DNA of 64,000 nucleotides from Acidimicrobiia bacterium. Lineage in GTDB: Bacteria > Actinomycetota > Acidimicrobiia > IMCC26256 > JAMXLJ01. The translations under genes and the position numbers were made by a program. Positions 1 through 8,303 of the stretch are shown piece by piece. The stretch spans positions 165,705 to 229,704 of the forward strand of contig DASRES010000015.1 of the NCBI GenBank assembly GCA_035651955.1. Direction: 5' to 3'. Every line of letters starts with the position of its first letter. The first letter of the stretch is position 1. The notes below the pieces were generated by a model, which saw nothing but the letters and a program-made list of their open reading frames with translations, had not been told where the DNA came from and did no database searches.

Positions 1-314
1 GAACGGTGTCTCCCGCGTTGGCGCGCGTGTTGCGCCATCGGGACCGGACGTGCCGGTTCCCGGGGTGCACGCGCACGTGGGGGCTGCACGCACATCACAT
101 GGTGCACTACGAGCACGGTGGGCCGACCGAGGCGGGGAACCTGCTGATGCTCTGCCCCCGCCATCACCGTTGGGTGCACGAACACGGCTGGCGAGCGCGC
201 GGCGATCCGAACCGCGCCGACGGGCTGGTGTTCCGACGACCCGACGCGCGCATCTACGCGCCCGGCCCACCACCCCTCGACCCGACCACCCGGCACCGCG
301 TGTTCGCGGCGTAG
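1..314 (+). CDS. HNH endonuclease domain protein, C-terminal fragment
   Basis: The 5' end lies outside the window; the frame is already open at base 3, and the GTG at 6 is probably an internal codon. The visible ~100 residues hold a zinc-type HNH nuclease core: a CRFPGC knuckle, a paired His (HAHHM), an Asn in GNLLMLC and a final HHRWVHE. This arrangement is typical of the C-terminus of the DUF222/13E12-repeat HNH proteins that are abundant in actinobacteria. A nuclease or mobile-DNA role is family knowledge only; function in this host is unknown. It runs convergent to the HAD gene 13 bp further on. Confidence 0.85.
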   Translation, partial: TVSPALARVLRHRDRTCRFPGCTRTWGLHAHHMVHYEHGGPTEAGNLLMLCPRHHRWVHEHGWRARGDPNRADGLVFRRPDARIYAPGPPPLDPTTRHRVFAA

Positions 315-327
315 CGCGGCGCGCGGC

Positions 328-1029
328 TCAGAGAAGATCGGGTACGCCGGCGAGGTCGGGCAGGACGGCGACGACGCGGTCGTCCGCATGCTCGGGCGCG
401 CCCGGGTCGTCCCAGTGGCCCTCGCGGCGCAGGTACACGGCGGACATGCCGACCGCGTGGGGGCCCTCGACGTCGGGGCCCCAGCTGTCGCCGACGAACA
501 ACGTCTCCGACGCGTCCGCTCCGACCTCCTGGAGCGCGCGTCGGAAGATGCGCGGGTGCGGCTTGCGCGCGCCGGCCCAGGCGGACGAGACCTGCGCGTC
601 GAAGTACTGCGTGAGGCCGGCGTCGTCGACGGCTTCCGCGAGGTCCCAGTCCCAGTTCGAGCAGATGGCGAGGCGCAGGCCGCGCTCGCGCAGCGCGGCG
701 AGCGTGCCCGGTACCTCGGGATACGCCTCGAGCACGCGCTGGGTCGCGCCGGCGCGCAGCTTCTCGACGATCGACTCGTACTCGTCGGGATGGACGTCGG
801 TCTCGGCGAGCATCCCGAGCGTCCGCTCACGCTGCCAGGCGACGTAGTGGTCGCGGCTGCGCGAGTGCTCGAGGTGCTCGACCCCGTCCATCCCGTCGTT
901 GAACCAGCGCCGCTGGGTCTCGGCCGGGAGCGTGTAGCCGTGCTCGGCGAGTACCTCCTCGGCGGAACGCCACTGGGTCGCGCGCGCGAGCGTCCCGTAG
1001 AAGTCGAGCAGGACGGCCCGGAACGGCAT
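328..1029 (-). CDS. HAD-superfamily hydrolase
   Basis: The protein has 233 residues. It starts MPFRAVLLDFYGTL, where the DxxGT loop carries the nucleophilic Asp, although the usual second Asp (DxDGT) is Tyr here. Motif II is CSNWD, the motif III Lys sits in ARKPHP, and motif IV is GDSWGPDVEG. A helical cap lies between motifs I and II, as in the haloacid dehalogenase/phosphatase group. The open frame extends upstream, but the ATG at 1029 places motif I at residue 8, where family members have it. It diverges from the PEBP lipoprotein gene 37 bp away. The Tyr in place of the acid/base Asp resembles the dehalogenase branch, so the substrate may not be a phosphate ester. Confidence 0.85.
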   Translation of the reverse strand: MPFRAVLLDFYGTLARATQWRSAEEVLAEHGYTLPAETQRRWFNDGMDGVEHLEHSRSRDHYVAWQRERTLGMLAETDVHPDEYESIVEKLRAGATQRVLEAYPEVPGTLAALRERGLRLAICSNWDWDLAEAVDDAGLTQYFDAQVSSAWAGARKPHPRIFRRALQEVGADASETLFVGDSWGPDVEGPHAVGMSAVYLRREGHWDDPGAPEHADDRVVAVLPDLAGVPDLL

Positions 1030-1066
1030 GGTCGGATCCTCGCGCGCTGGGTACGGTCGCCCCGTG

Positions 1067-1648
1067 ATGGGGGCCCGCGCGGTCGCCGTGGTGCTCGCGT
1101 CGACGACGCTCGGAACGCTGCTGGCGGCGTGCGGGTCGGGTCCGTCCGGGGCGGGCACCTCTCCCCGGTCCCGCCCGACGACCAACCGGGAGGCCCCGAT
1201 GACGATGACGCTGTCGAGCGCCCTGTTCGCCGACGACGCCATGATCCCGACCCGCTCGACGTGCGACGGCGAAGACGTGTCGCCCCCGCTGACGTGGGAC
1301 GGTGTTCCCGCAGGCGCGGCCGAGCTCGCCCTCACGATGGTGGACCCCGACGCGCCCGGCGGGACGTTCGTGCACTGGGTCGTGTGGGGCATCGACCCGG
1401 CGACGCACGAGCTCGACGAGGGTGTCCTGCCCGACGGCGTCCACCAGGGCCGGACGGGCTTCGGCAAGACCGGCTACGGCGGCCCGTGTCCACCGAAGGG
1501 CGACAAGGCGCACCGCTACGTCTTCACGATCTACGCCCTCTCGTCGCCGGTCGCGCTCGCCGACGGCGCGTCGATCGACGACCTCCGCTCGAACATGGAC
1601 GGGAAGGTCCTCGCCGAGGGGACGCTCGTCGGCCGGTACGGGCGTTAG
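1067..1648 (+). CDS. PEBP (YbhB/YbcL-like) family lipoprotein
   Basis: The gene encodes 193 residues from the ATG at 1067 (a GTG at 1064 is possible). The N-terminus is a lipoprotein signal: a hydrophobic stretch ending in LLAAC, with lipidated Cys at residue 22, followed by a Ser/Gly-rich linker. The rest is a phosphatidylethanolamine-binding-protein fold: the DPDAPGG and FVHWVVWGI ligand-pocket motifs, GYGGPCPP, and HRYVFTIYAL. Bacterial YbhB-type proteins bind small anionic ligands, but the physiological role is unknown. Its stop overlaps the stop of the convergent enoyl-CoA hydratase by 4 bp. An internal ATG at 1199 would give a cytosolic form, which I consider less likely because of the lipobox. 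Confidence 0.85.
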   Translation: MGARAVAVVLASTTLGTLLAACGSGPSGAGTSPRSRPTTNREAPMTMTLSSALFADDAMIPTRSTCDGEDVSPPLTWDGVPAGAAELALTMVDPDAPGGTFVHWVVWGIDPATHELDEGVLPDGVHQGRTGFGKTGYGGPCPPKGDKAHRYVFTIYALSSPVALADGASIDDLRSNMDGKVLAEGTLVGRYGR

Positions 1649-2475
1649 CGCCCGCGGAAGGCGTCGAGCAGCGCGTCGAGGTCGAGCTCCGCGTCGCGCG
1701 TCTGCAGCCCGACCGCCAGCGCGTCGTCGAAGCGGGCGTCGAGGTCGGGGTCGGCGACCGTTGCCGCGAACGCGGCGCGCTCCGCGGCGAGCCCGTCCTC
1801 GAACGACGCCGCGCCGGCATCGACGGCCTGCTTCGCGAGACGGATTGCGTGTGGTGGGAACGACGCGATGCGGCGCGCGAGCGCGTCGACGAACGGACCG
1901 ATCTCGTCCGCAGGGAGCGCGCGGTTGACCCAGCCGTAGCGTTCCGCCATGAGCGCGTCGAAGTCCGCGCACCCAGTAACGATCTCGAGCGCGCGTGCGC
2001 GACCCACGAGCCGTGCGAGCCGCTGCGTCCCGCCCGCGCCGGGGATGATCCCGAGCGCGACCTCCGGCTGGCTCAACACCGCGCGACCGATCGCCGCGAA
2101 CCGCAGGTCGAGCGCGAGCACGAGCTCGCTCCCGCCACCACGGGCGCGACCCTCGAGCTGCGCGATCGTCACCTTGTCGAGCGTCCGCCACCGCTCCATG
2201 AAGCCGTGGATGCCCCGCATGGCCTCGGTCGCGGTCGCCGCGTCGCGCGGTAGCCCGCGGATCATCGCGAGGTCCGCGTGCGCGACGAAGTACTCCGGAT
2301 CCGCGCTCCGGAACACGACGACGCGCAGCCCGTCGTCGGCGGCCAGCTCGGCCTGCAGGCCGTTCAGGTCGGTGACGAGCGCCGCGTCCAGCAGGTTCAT
2401 CGGCGGGTGGTCGATCGTGACGACGGCGATCCCGCCGTCGCGATCGATGCGCAGCGTCGTGTACGGCTCCGGCAT
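1645..2475 (-). CDS. Enoyl-CoA hydratase/isomerase family protein
   Basis: The protein has 276 residues with a crotonase fold: a TIDHPPMNLLD N-terminal strand, an oxyanion-hole region ARGGGSELVLALDLRFA, and PEVALGIIPGAGGTQRLARLVG, which is the usual second loop of active-site residues. The canonical catalytic Glu of the second loop is kept in PEVALG, but the first (normally E in xGGGxE) is S-E shifted, so hydratase versus isomerase activity cannot be decided. ATG at 2475 is chosen because it starts the conserved strand. It stands alone, divergent from the MFS exporter, and its 3' end overlaps the PEBP stop. Confidence 0.88.
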   Translation of the reverse strand: MPEPYTTLRIDRDGGIAVVTIDHPPMNLLDAALVTDLNGLQAELAADDGLRVVVFRSADPEYFVAHADLAMIRGLPRDAATATEAMRGIHGFMERWRTLDKVTIAQLEGRARGGGSELVLALDLRFAAIGRAVLSQPEVALGIIPGAGGTQRLARLVGRARALEIVTGCADFDALMAERYGWVNRALPADEIGPFVDALARRIASFPPHAIRLAKQAVDAGAASFEDGLAAERAAFAATVADPDLDARFDDALAVGLQTRDAELDLDALLDAFRGR

Positions 2476-2545
2476 GGTCGCAGGCTCGCACGTGACACGC
2501 GGCGCCGTCACTACAGTCGGCCGTCGCCGGTGACGACACTGGGGC

Positions 2546-3937
2546 GTGGAGATGGACGATCGGCGCTTGCGACTGGTGCTCGTCGCGGTCGGGCTCTCGC
2601 AGATCTGCGTGACGCTCGACTACTGGTCGCTCTCGGTCGCGCTGCCGCCGATGTCGCACGACCTGCACGTCTCGACCACCGACCTGCAGTGGGCCATCAG
2701 CGGGTACGTCCTCGCCTTCGCCGCGGCGCTCATCGCGGCGGGACGGCTCGGTGACATCTTCGGCCGCCGGCGCATGCTGATCGGCGGTGCCGCCGTGTTC
2801 GGCGCCGCGTCCGCAGTGTGCGGGCTGTCGAACGGCGTCGGGCTGCTCGTCGGCGCCCGGGCCGTCCAGGGCATCGGCGCGGCCGCGCTGTTCCCCGCGA
2901 GCATGGCCGTGCTCGTCGACGCGTTCCCCGCCGATCGGCAGGCGCGCGCGATCGGGATCATCGTGGGCATCTCGGGGATCGGCATGGCGCTCGGCCCGTT
3001 CGTCGGCGGGGTGCTCACCGAGACGCTGAGCTGGCGGTGGATCTTCTTCCTGAACGTTCCCGTCGCCGCGGGCGCGATCGCGCTCGTGACGACGTTCGTG
3101 TGCGAGTCGCGTGACGAGACCGCGTCGCGTCACGTCGACCTTCCCGGTCTGCTGACGGTCAGCGGCGGCATCGTCGCGCTGACGCTCGCGATCGACCGCG
3201 GTCCGGGCTGGGGATGGGGATCGGTGCGCATCGTCGGTCTCCTGGTCGCGTCGGCCGTGTTGCTCGTCGGCTTCGTCGTCCTGGAGCACCGTGTGCGCGC
3301 GCCGCTCGTACCCCCCGCGCTGCTCCGGAACCGCCCGCTGATGGTGATGTCGGGCGCCGGGCTCGCCGGGAACTTCACGTTCGCGCTCGCCGTCTTCTGC
3401 GTGACCTTGTTCTTGCAGCAGGTGCGCGGCGTGTCCGTGATGGTTGCCGGCGTCCTGTTCCTGCCCCTCTCGATCGGCGCCGCCATCGGCGGTCCGCTGT
3501 CCGGGAAGCTGAGCCAGCGCCACGAGTTGCGGACGCTCATGGGTGCCGGCCTGCTCCTGTCCGCGCCCGGGTTCGCCGTGTTCTCCGCGTCGACGGGATG
3601 GCCGACCTACTTCGTCGGCGCGTCGCTGGTCGGCCTGGGCCTGGGTCTCGCCTACGCGGCCACCAACTCGGGCACGCTCGCCGTCGTTCCCGCGGCCGAG
3701 TCCGGCGCGGCATCGGGGTTCGTGACGACCGCGCTGCTCGTCGGGGCCGCGCTCGCGACGACGCTCACCGCGACGCTCATCGAGCAGCTGCAGCACGGCC
3801 ACGGTGCGCACGCCGAGGGACTCGCCATCGAGGGCGTCCTGCGCGTCGGCGTCGTCGTCGCGCTGCTCGGCGCGGCCGTGCTCCCGCTCGCGCGCGAGCG
3901 AGCGAGAGCTACGCGTCCGGAGGTCGCTGCGACGTGA
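2546..3937 (+). CDS. MFS transporter, DHA2 (14-TM drug:H+ antiporter) type
   Basis: The protein has 463 residues, almost entirely hydrophobic helices. The DHA2 signatures are visible: an N-terminal Asp in TLDYWSLSVALP (motif D1), GRLGDIFGRRRML (motif A, loop 2-3), RAVQGIGAAALFPAS (motif B) and GPFVGGVLTETLSWRWIFFLNVP (motif C and D region). The family exports hydrophobic drugs, quaternary compounds or metabolites using the proton gradient across the cytoplasmic membrane. The start could be GTG 2546 or ATG 2552. The 3' end overlaps the convergent GMC oxidoreductase by 29 bp. The substrate is not predictable. Confidence 0.92.
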   Translation: MEMDDRRLRLVLVAVGLSQICVTLDYWSLSVALPPMSHDLHVSTTDLQWAISGYVLAFAAALIAAGRLGDIFGRRRMLIGGAAVFGAASAVCGLSNGVGLLVGARAVQGIGAAALFPASMAVLVDAFPADRQARAIGIIVGISGIGMALGPFVGGVLTETLSWRWIFFLNVPVAAGAIALVTTFVCESRDETASRHVDLPGLLTVSGGIVALTLAIDRGPGWGWGSVRIVGLLVASAVLLVGFVVLEHRVRAPLVPPALLRNRPLMVMSGAGLAGNFTFALAVFCVTLFLQQVRGVSVMVAGVLFLPLSIGAAIGGPLSGKLSQRHELRTLMGAGLLLSAPGFAVFSASTGWPTYFVGASLVGLGLGLAYAATNSGTLAVVPAAESGAASGFVTTALLVGAALATTLTATLIEQLQHGHGAHAEGLAIEGVLRVGVVVALLGAAVLPLARERARATRPEVAAT

Positions 3938-5618
3938 GCGGCTCGAGCCCCGCGAGCGCGCGGGCGGCACGCAACGCGAGCGCGACGATCGTGAGCGTCG
4001 GTCCGTAACCCGTCGACGTCGGGAACACCGACGAGTCGGCGACGAGCACGTTGTCGACGTCGTGCAGGCGCTGCCAACGGTCGCACACGCTCGTGGTCGG
4101 ATCGTCACCCATGCGCGCGGTCCCCATCACGTGACGCGACGCCGGCGCCATGAAGTCGGTGTCCGCGCCGGGCTCGCCCACGAGCGGCGGCGACGTGACG
4201 CTGAACGCATGCGTCGCGCCCGCCTCCTTCATGACCCGCTCGAGCAACGGCGCCCAGTGTCGTGACGCGGCGATCTCGTGACGATGGGGCCGGTACGTCA
4301 CGCGCCCGGCGGGGAACCCCCACACGTCGCGCACGGCCGGGTCGAGGTCGACGCGGTTCGTCGCCTGGGGCATGTCCTCGCCCTGGACGGTGAACGCGCC
4401 CATGTGGTCGCGCATCGCCGAGTGCAGCATCGCGGCGCTGTGGTGACGGCCCGCGCCGGTGTGGATCGCCTCCATCAGCGGTAACGACGCACCGCCGTGC
4501 TCGACGATCCCGCCCCGGAAGTAGGGCAGCCCGGCGGCGCGCGCTGCGGCGAGCGCGTCGTCGTCGGGGACGAGGAAGTCGTCGTGCAGGTGCGTCACCG
4601 CGCGCCCGCGGTAGGCGTGCAGGCGGAACGGGAAGATGCCGAGCGTGAACGTCTGGAAGTGGTACATGAGGTACCGGCCGACGAGGCCCGAGGAGTTCCC
4701 GATCTCGGAGCGCAGCAACAAGCGCGGGGTCTCGAACGCGCCGCACGCCAGCACGACGTGGCGGGCCCGGATCTCGTGCGTCGTGCCCTCGACGTCGCGG
4801 TAGCGCACGCCGCGCGCCTGCCTGCCGCTCGGGTCGAGCACGACGTCGACGACGTACGATTCCGGCCGCACGTCGAGACGTCCGGTCCGCAGCGCGTTGC
4901 GCAGCGGTGCGATCGGGTCGCCCTTCGCCTCGATCGGACAGCCGTAGTACGCGCAGAACCCGCAGTTGTTGCACGCCGGACGCCCGTCGTACTCGACGCT
5001 GTTCGCGCCGGTCGGCGCGCGGTAGGGGTGCAGGCCGAGCTTCGTCGCGGCGGCGCCAGTCAGCACGGCGACGAACATGTCGGGACCGGGCGGCATCGGG
5101 TACGGGCCGGATCGCCACGACGCGAACGGGTTCGCGGTGTGGTCGCCCGCCACGCCGATCAGCCGCTCCGCGGCCGCGTAGTACGCCTCCATCTCGTCGT
5201 AGTCGACCGGCCAGTCCACGAGATCGGCACCGTCGATCGGGCCGAGCTCCGACCGCGCGTGGAAGTCGACCTCGCGGAAGCGGGGCAGCTTCCCGTCGGC
5301 GTGGAAGCCGCCGCCGCCGAGCGTGGACGGGAGGTTGTTGACCTCGCCGACCATCAGCCGATCGCCGTCGTCGTCGGCGCGGCGGTACGTGCGCGGCTCG
5401 AGCAGGGGGTCGGGTCCGAGGAACCAGCGGCGCGTGAACTTGATCTCGTCGTTCGTGATCTCGCCCTTGCCGCCGAACGGCGGATCGAGGTGCAACAGGT
5501 GGTTGGCGCCCTTCTCGAGCATCACGACGGACCACCCCGCCGACGTCAACACGTCGGCGACCGTCGACCCCGCAGGACCCGACCCGACGATGACCGCGTC
5601 GCAGTCGTGATCACTCAC
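3909..5618 (-). CDS. GMC-type FAD oxidoreductase (gluconate/glucose dehydrogenase large-subunit-like)
   Basis: The protein has 569 residues. It opens with a dinucleotide-binding fold, AVIVGSGPAGSTVADVL, and ends with the GMC C-terminal domain: ASRHVMGTARMG and then DNVLVADSSVFPTSTGYGPTLTI, which hold the catalytic His/Asn-type region. A Cys-rich segment, ACNNCGFCAYYGC (about residue 217 on), matches the position where FAD-dependent glucose and fructose dehydrogenase large subunits carry an iron-sulfur cluster. It is the last gene of the HyuB-HyuA-subunit-3 operon and overlaps subunit 3 by 8 bp, so the two are probably translationally coupled and form a complex. It probably oxidises an alcohol or sugar carbon; the substrate and electron acceptor are unknown. 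Confidence in the family is high, in the cluster moderate. Confidence 0.9.
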   Translation of the reverse strand: MSDHDCDAVIVGSGPAGSTVADVLTSAGWSVVMLEKGANHLLHLDPPFGGKGEITNDEIKFTRRWFLGPDPLLEPRTYRRADDDGDRLMVGEVNNLPSTLGGGGFHADGKLPRFREVDFHARSELGPIDGADLVDWPVDYDEMEAYYAAAERLIGVAGDHTANPFASWRSGPYPMPPGPDMFVAVLTGAAATKLGLHPYRAPTGANSVEYDGRPACNNCGFCAYYGCPIEAKGDPIAPLRNALRTGRLDVRPESYVVDVVLDPSGRQARGVRYRDVEGTTHEIRARHVVLACGAFETPRLLLRSEIGNSSGLVGRYLMYHFQTFTLGIFPFRLHAYRGRAVTHLHDDFLVPDDDALAAARAAGLPYFRGGIVEHGGASLPLMEAIHTGAGRHHSAAMLHSAMRDHMGAFTVQGEDMPQATNRVDLDPAVRDVWGFPAGRVTYRPHRHEIAASRHWAPLLERVMKEAGATHAFSVTSPPLVGEPGADTDFMAPASRHVMGTARMGDDPTTSVCDRWQRLHDVDNVLVADSSVFPTSTGYGPTLTIVALALRAARALAGLEPLTSQRPPDA

Positions 5619-6177
5619 GGCCCGAGACCTCCTCGTCGGTGTAGCCGCGCGGTTGCACGTCGCCCGGGAAGCCGATCGCCGCCCACACCGACCCGTCGCG
5701 GTTTCCCCCGTACTCGGGCGCGCCGTACGCGCCCTCGCACGCGTGCTCGTACAGCAGGTGACGGAATCCGGGCACCGCGGCGAGACGGCGGTCCTGCTCG
5801 TCGCCGTCGACCTCGCAGAAGTCGTCGCCGAGCGCGGCGATCCCGTCTCGGTAGCGCTGCTGCCACCCGACGACGGGTCCGTTGAACTCGCGCTCCGCGA
5901 TCCCGTTCGAGCCCTCGATGCGTGTCCGCCACGCGAGCTCCTGCAGCCGCGTGAGCGGCGTGAAGCGCGCGAACGACGGTTCGCCGCCGTGTCGGCCCGA
6001 GAACGGGCCGCCCGCGAAGATGCGGGGCGGGTCGAACGTGAACGCGCCGAGCAGCCCGTCGACGTAGTCGGTCACGCCGGCCGCGACCGCGCCCGGGTGC
6101 TCGCCTTCGGCGGGGATCAGCCGGTCGAGCGCGGCGCGGACGACCGCGTACGACTGCTCGTCGAACCAGACAGGCAC
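5611..6177 (-). CDS. Gluconate 2-dehydrogenase subunit 3-like protein
   Basis: The protein has 188 residues. The open frame reaches further upstream, but GTG at 6177 overlaps the HyuA stop as TAGTG, which supports re-initiation there. The sequence matches the small subunit of membrane FAD dehydrogenases: VRAALDRLIPAEGEHPGAV near the N-terminus, GVTDYVDGLLGAF, and a C-terminal HACEGAYGAPEYGGNRDGSVWAAIGFPG. In characterised relatives the subunit carries a twin-arginine signal and escorts the large subunit to the periplasm; here no signal peptide precedes the domain, so a cytoplasmic complex with the adjacent GMC subunit is inferred. No cytochrome subunit is nearby. Confidence 0.85.
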   Translation of the reverse strand: MPVWFDEQSYAVVRAALDRLIPAEGEHPGAVAAGVTDYVDGLLGAFTFDPPRIFAGGPFSGRHGGEPSFARFTPLTRLQELAWRTRIEGSNGIAEREFNGPVVGWQQRYRDGIAALGDDFCEVDGDEQDRRLAAVPGFRHLLYEHACEGAYGAPEYGGNRDGSVWAAIGFPGDVQPRGYTDEEVSGRE

Positions 6178-8303
6178 TACTCGGCGCGCAGCTCGTAGTT
6201 GCCGAGCTCGTCGAGACGGGCCCGCCACGCGGGCGGCACGACGACGACCGTGAACGGCTCCTCGACGAGCGCCGGGCCGTGCACCTCCGCACCAGGACCG
6301 AGCGCGGCGCCGTCGTACACGGGGGTGTCGACGAACTCGACGCCGAAGTACGCAGGTCGCGTCCCGCGACGCGCGCGCTCGACATCGGCGACGTCACCGG
6401 TCTCGCCGAGGTGCGACGGCTTCGGCGTCGCACCTCGCGCGACCAGGCGCACGCCCCGCAGGACCGGCTGCTGGTTGCGGAAGCAGAACCCGCGGTCGGC
6501 CTCGTGCTCGTCGTGGAAGCGCTCCATCAGGTCGAGCAGGCCGGGCTCGTCGAGCGAGGTGCCCTCGGGGACCGGCACGCTCATGTCGAAGTTCTGGCCC
6601 GGGTAGCACATCTGCGCGTACAGCGCGACCTCGACCTGGCTCTCCGGCAAACCGGTCGGTTCGAGCTCCTTGCGGGCCTCGTCGCTCAGCTCCGTCATCA
6701 ACCCGCGCAGCCGGCCCAGGTCGACCTGCGACAGCGGCACGACGTACGCGCGCACGATGTCGACGACGTAGTCGGCGACGAGCACGCCGAGCGCCGAGAA
6801 CGCGGGTGCCGCCTTCGGCACGAGGATGCGGTCCACGCCGAGCTCGTTCGCGATCGCCCACGCGTGCACCGCGCCGTTGCCGCCGTACGCGATGACGGCG
6901 AGGTCGCGCGGGTCGGCGCCGTGCCCCGCGAGGACCTTGCGCGTCGCGTTGGCCATGTTCGCGTTGACGATCCGCTCGATGCCCCACGCGGCCTCGACGA
7001 CGTCGAGCGCGAGCGGCTCCGCGACGTCACGCCGGATCGCCTCACGCGCCCCGTCGACGTCGAGACGCATCCGTCCGCCGGCGAACCCGTCGACCGGGAG
7101 GTACCCGAGCACGGCGTCGGCGTCGGTCACCGTCGGGCGCGTGCCACCGCGGCCGTAGCAGACGGGCCCGGGCTGCGATCCCGCGCTCTCGGGGCCGACG
7201 AGCAGCGCGCCCTGCCGCACCCGCGCGATCGAACCGCCGCCTGCGCCGACGCTCTGCACGTCGACCATCGGCATCCCGATGTAGTAGCGGTACCGCCAGT
7301 TCCAGTCGGTCTTGATCTCGGGCTTGCCGTGGCGGACGAGGCAGAGATCGAAGCTCGTGCCGCCCATGTCGACCGCGACGAACCGGTCGACGCCGACCTT
7401 CGACGCCGCGAGCGTCGCACCCATCACGCCACCGGTCGGACCCGACGCGAGCAACGACACCGCGCGCCGCGAGACGTAGTCGGGCGGCATCACACCACCG
7501 GTCGACTGCATGATGAGCAGCTGCCCCGCGTAGCCCGCGGCACGCAGCTTCTCGGTCAGGCGCTGCACGTACGACTGGATGCGCGGCGCCACATACGCGT
7601 TGACGAGCGTCGTCGACGTCCGCTCGAACTCGGGCCCGCGCGGCATCACCTCGTGCGAGAGCGAGACGTGCTCGACGTCGGGGAACTCCTCGCGGATGAT
7701 CTCCGCGGCGCGGCGCTCGTGCGCGGGGTTGACGAAGCTGAACAGGAACATCACCGCGATCGAGCGCACGCCGAGCCGCTGGAGCCGCTGGACCCCGCGG
7801 CGCACGGCGTCCTCGTCGAGCGGCATGAGGACCTCGCCCTCGAAGCTCATTCGCTCCGGGATCGGGATCCGCGCGCGGCGGCGCGCGATCGGCTCGGGCG
7901 GCGGGTACGTCGGGTCCCAGATCTCCTCCTTGTGGACCCGGCGCATCTCGATCTCGTCGCGGTGACCCTCGGTGACGAGCAGCCCGGTGGGCGCACCGTT
8001 CATCTCGATCATCGTGTTGTCGGCCGTCGTCGTCCCGTGCACGACGATGTCGAGCTCCCGGCACAGCTCGGTGAGCGACACGCCGAATCGCTCCGCCAGC
8101 TGCGTCAGCCCGTTCATGACGCCGATCGACTGGTCCTCGGGCGTCGTCGGCGTCTTGTCGAGCACGACCTCACCCGCGGGAGTCACGCAGATGAGGTCGG
8201 TGAACGTCCCGCCGACGTCGATGCCAACGCGATATCCATGGTCGCGCTCGCTGCGGCCCGGGATACCCGGGCCGCGGTCGCTCGCCGCTCCGATCCGGCT
8301 CAC
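6177..8303 (-). CDS. hyuA: HyuA-type hydantoinase/oxoprolinase/acetone-carboxylase-like ATPase subunit
   Basis: The protein has 708 residues and starts at GTG 8303, inside the HyuB stop (GTGA). Other long upstream frames are shadows. The N-terminal domain begins near residue 26 with GIDVGGTFTDL, an ASKHA-type phosphate-binding loop; the second, VDMGGTSFDLCLV, marks the hydantoinase A domain. GAGGGSIARV and AIAYGG-type loops (AVIAYGGNGAVHA) follow, then a C-terminal domain. Enzymes of this class use ATP to open cyclic amides (5-oxoproline, N-methylhydantoin) or to carboxylate ketones together with HyuB. Because a redox pair follows in the same operon, the operon may open a ring and then oxidise the product; that is inference. 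Confidence 0.92.
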   Translation of the reverse strand: MSRIGAASDRGPGIPGRSERDHGYRVGIDVGGTFTDLICVTPAGEVVLDKTPTTPEDQSIGVMNGLTQLAERFGVSLTELCRELDIVVHGTTTADNTMIEMNGAPTGLLVTEGHRDEIEMRRVHKEEIWDPTYPPPEPIARRRARIPIPERMSFEGEVLMPLDEDAVRRGVQRLQRLGVRSIAVMFLFSFVNPAHERRAAEIIREEFPDVEHVSLSHEVMPRGPEFERTSTTLVNAYVAPRIQSYVQRLTEKLRAAGYAGQLLIMQSTGGVMPPDYVSRRAVSLLASGPTGGVMGATLAASKVGVDRFVAVDMGGTSFDLCLVRHGKPEIKTDWNWRYRYYIGMPMVDVQSVGAGGGSIARVRQGALLVGPESAGSQPGPVCYGRGGTRPTVTDADAVLGYLPVDGFAGGRMRLDVDGAREAIRRDVAEPLALDVVEAAWGIERIVNANMANATRKVLAGHGADPRDLAVIAYGGNGAVHAWAIANELGVDRILVPKAAPAFSALGVLVADYVVDIVRAYVVPLSQVDLGRLRGLMTELSDEARKELEPTGLPESQVEVALYAQMCYPGQNFDMSVPVPEGTSLDEPGLLDLMERFHDEHEADRGFCFRNQQPVLRGVRLVARGATPKPSHLGETGDVADVERARRGTRPAYFGVEFVDTPVYDGAALGPGAEVHGPALVEEPFTVVVVPPAWRARLDELGNYELRAE

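Noticed and set aside
328..1467. Long HAD frame with 146 extra N-terminal residues
   Set aside because: The extra part overlaps the lipoprotein gene on the other strand and has no family similarity; ATG 1029 starts the HAD fold.
827..4108. 1093-residue open frame on the minus strand
   Set aside because: Arg/Ala/Gly-rich translation without any motif; it lies antisense to the PEBP and MFS genes and over the hydratase, all with clear families. GC-rich third-position shadow.
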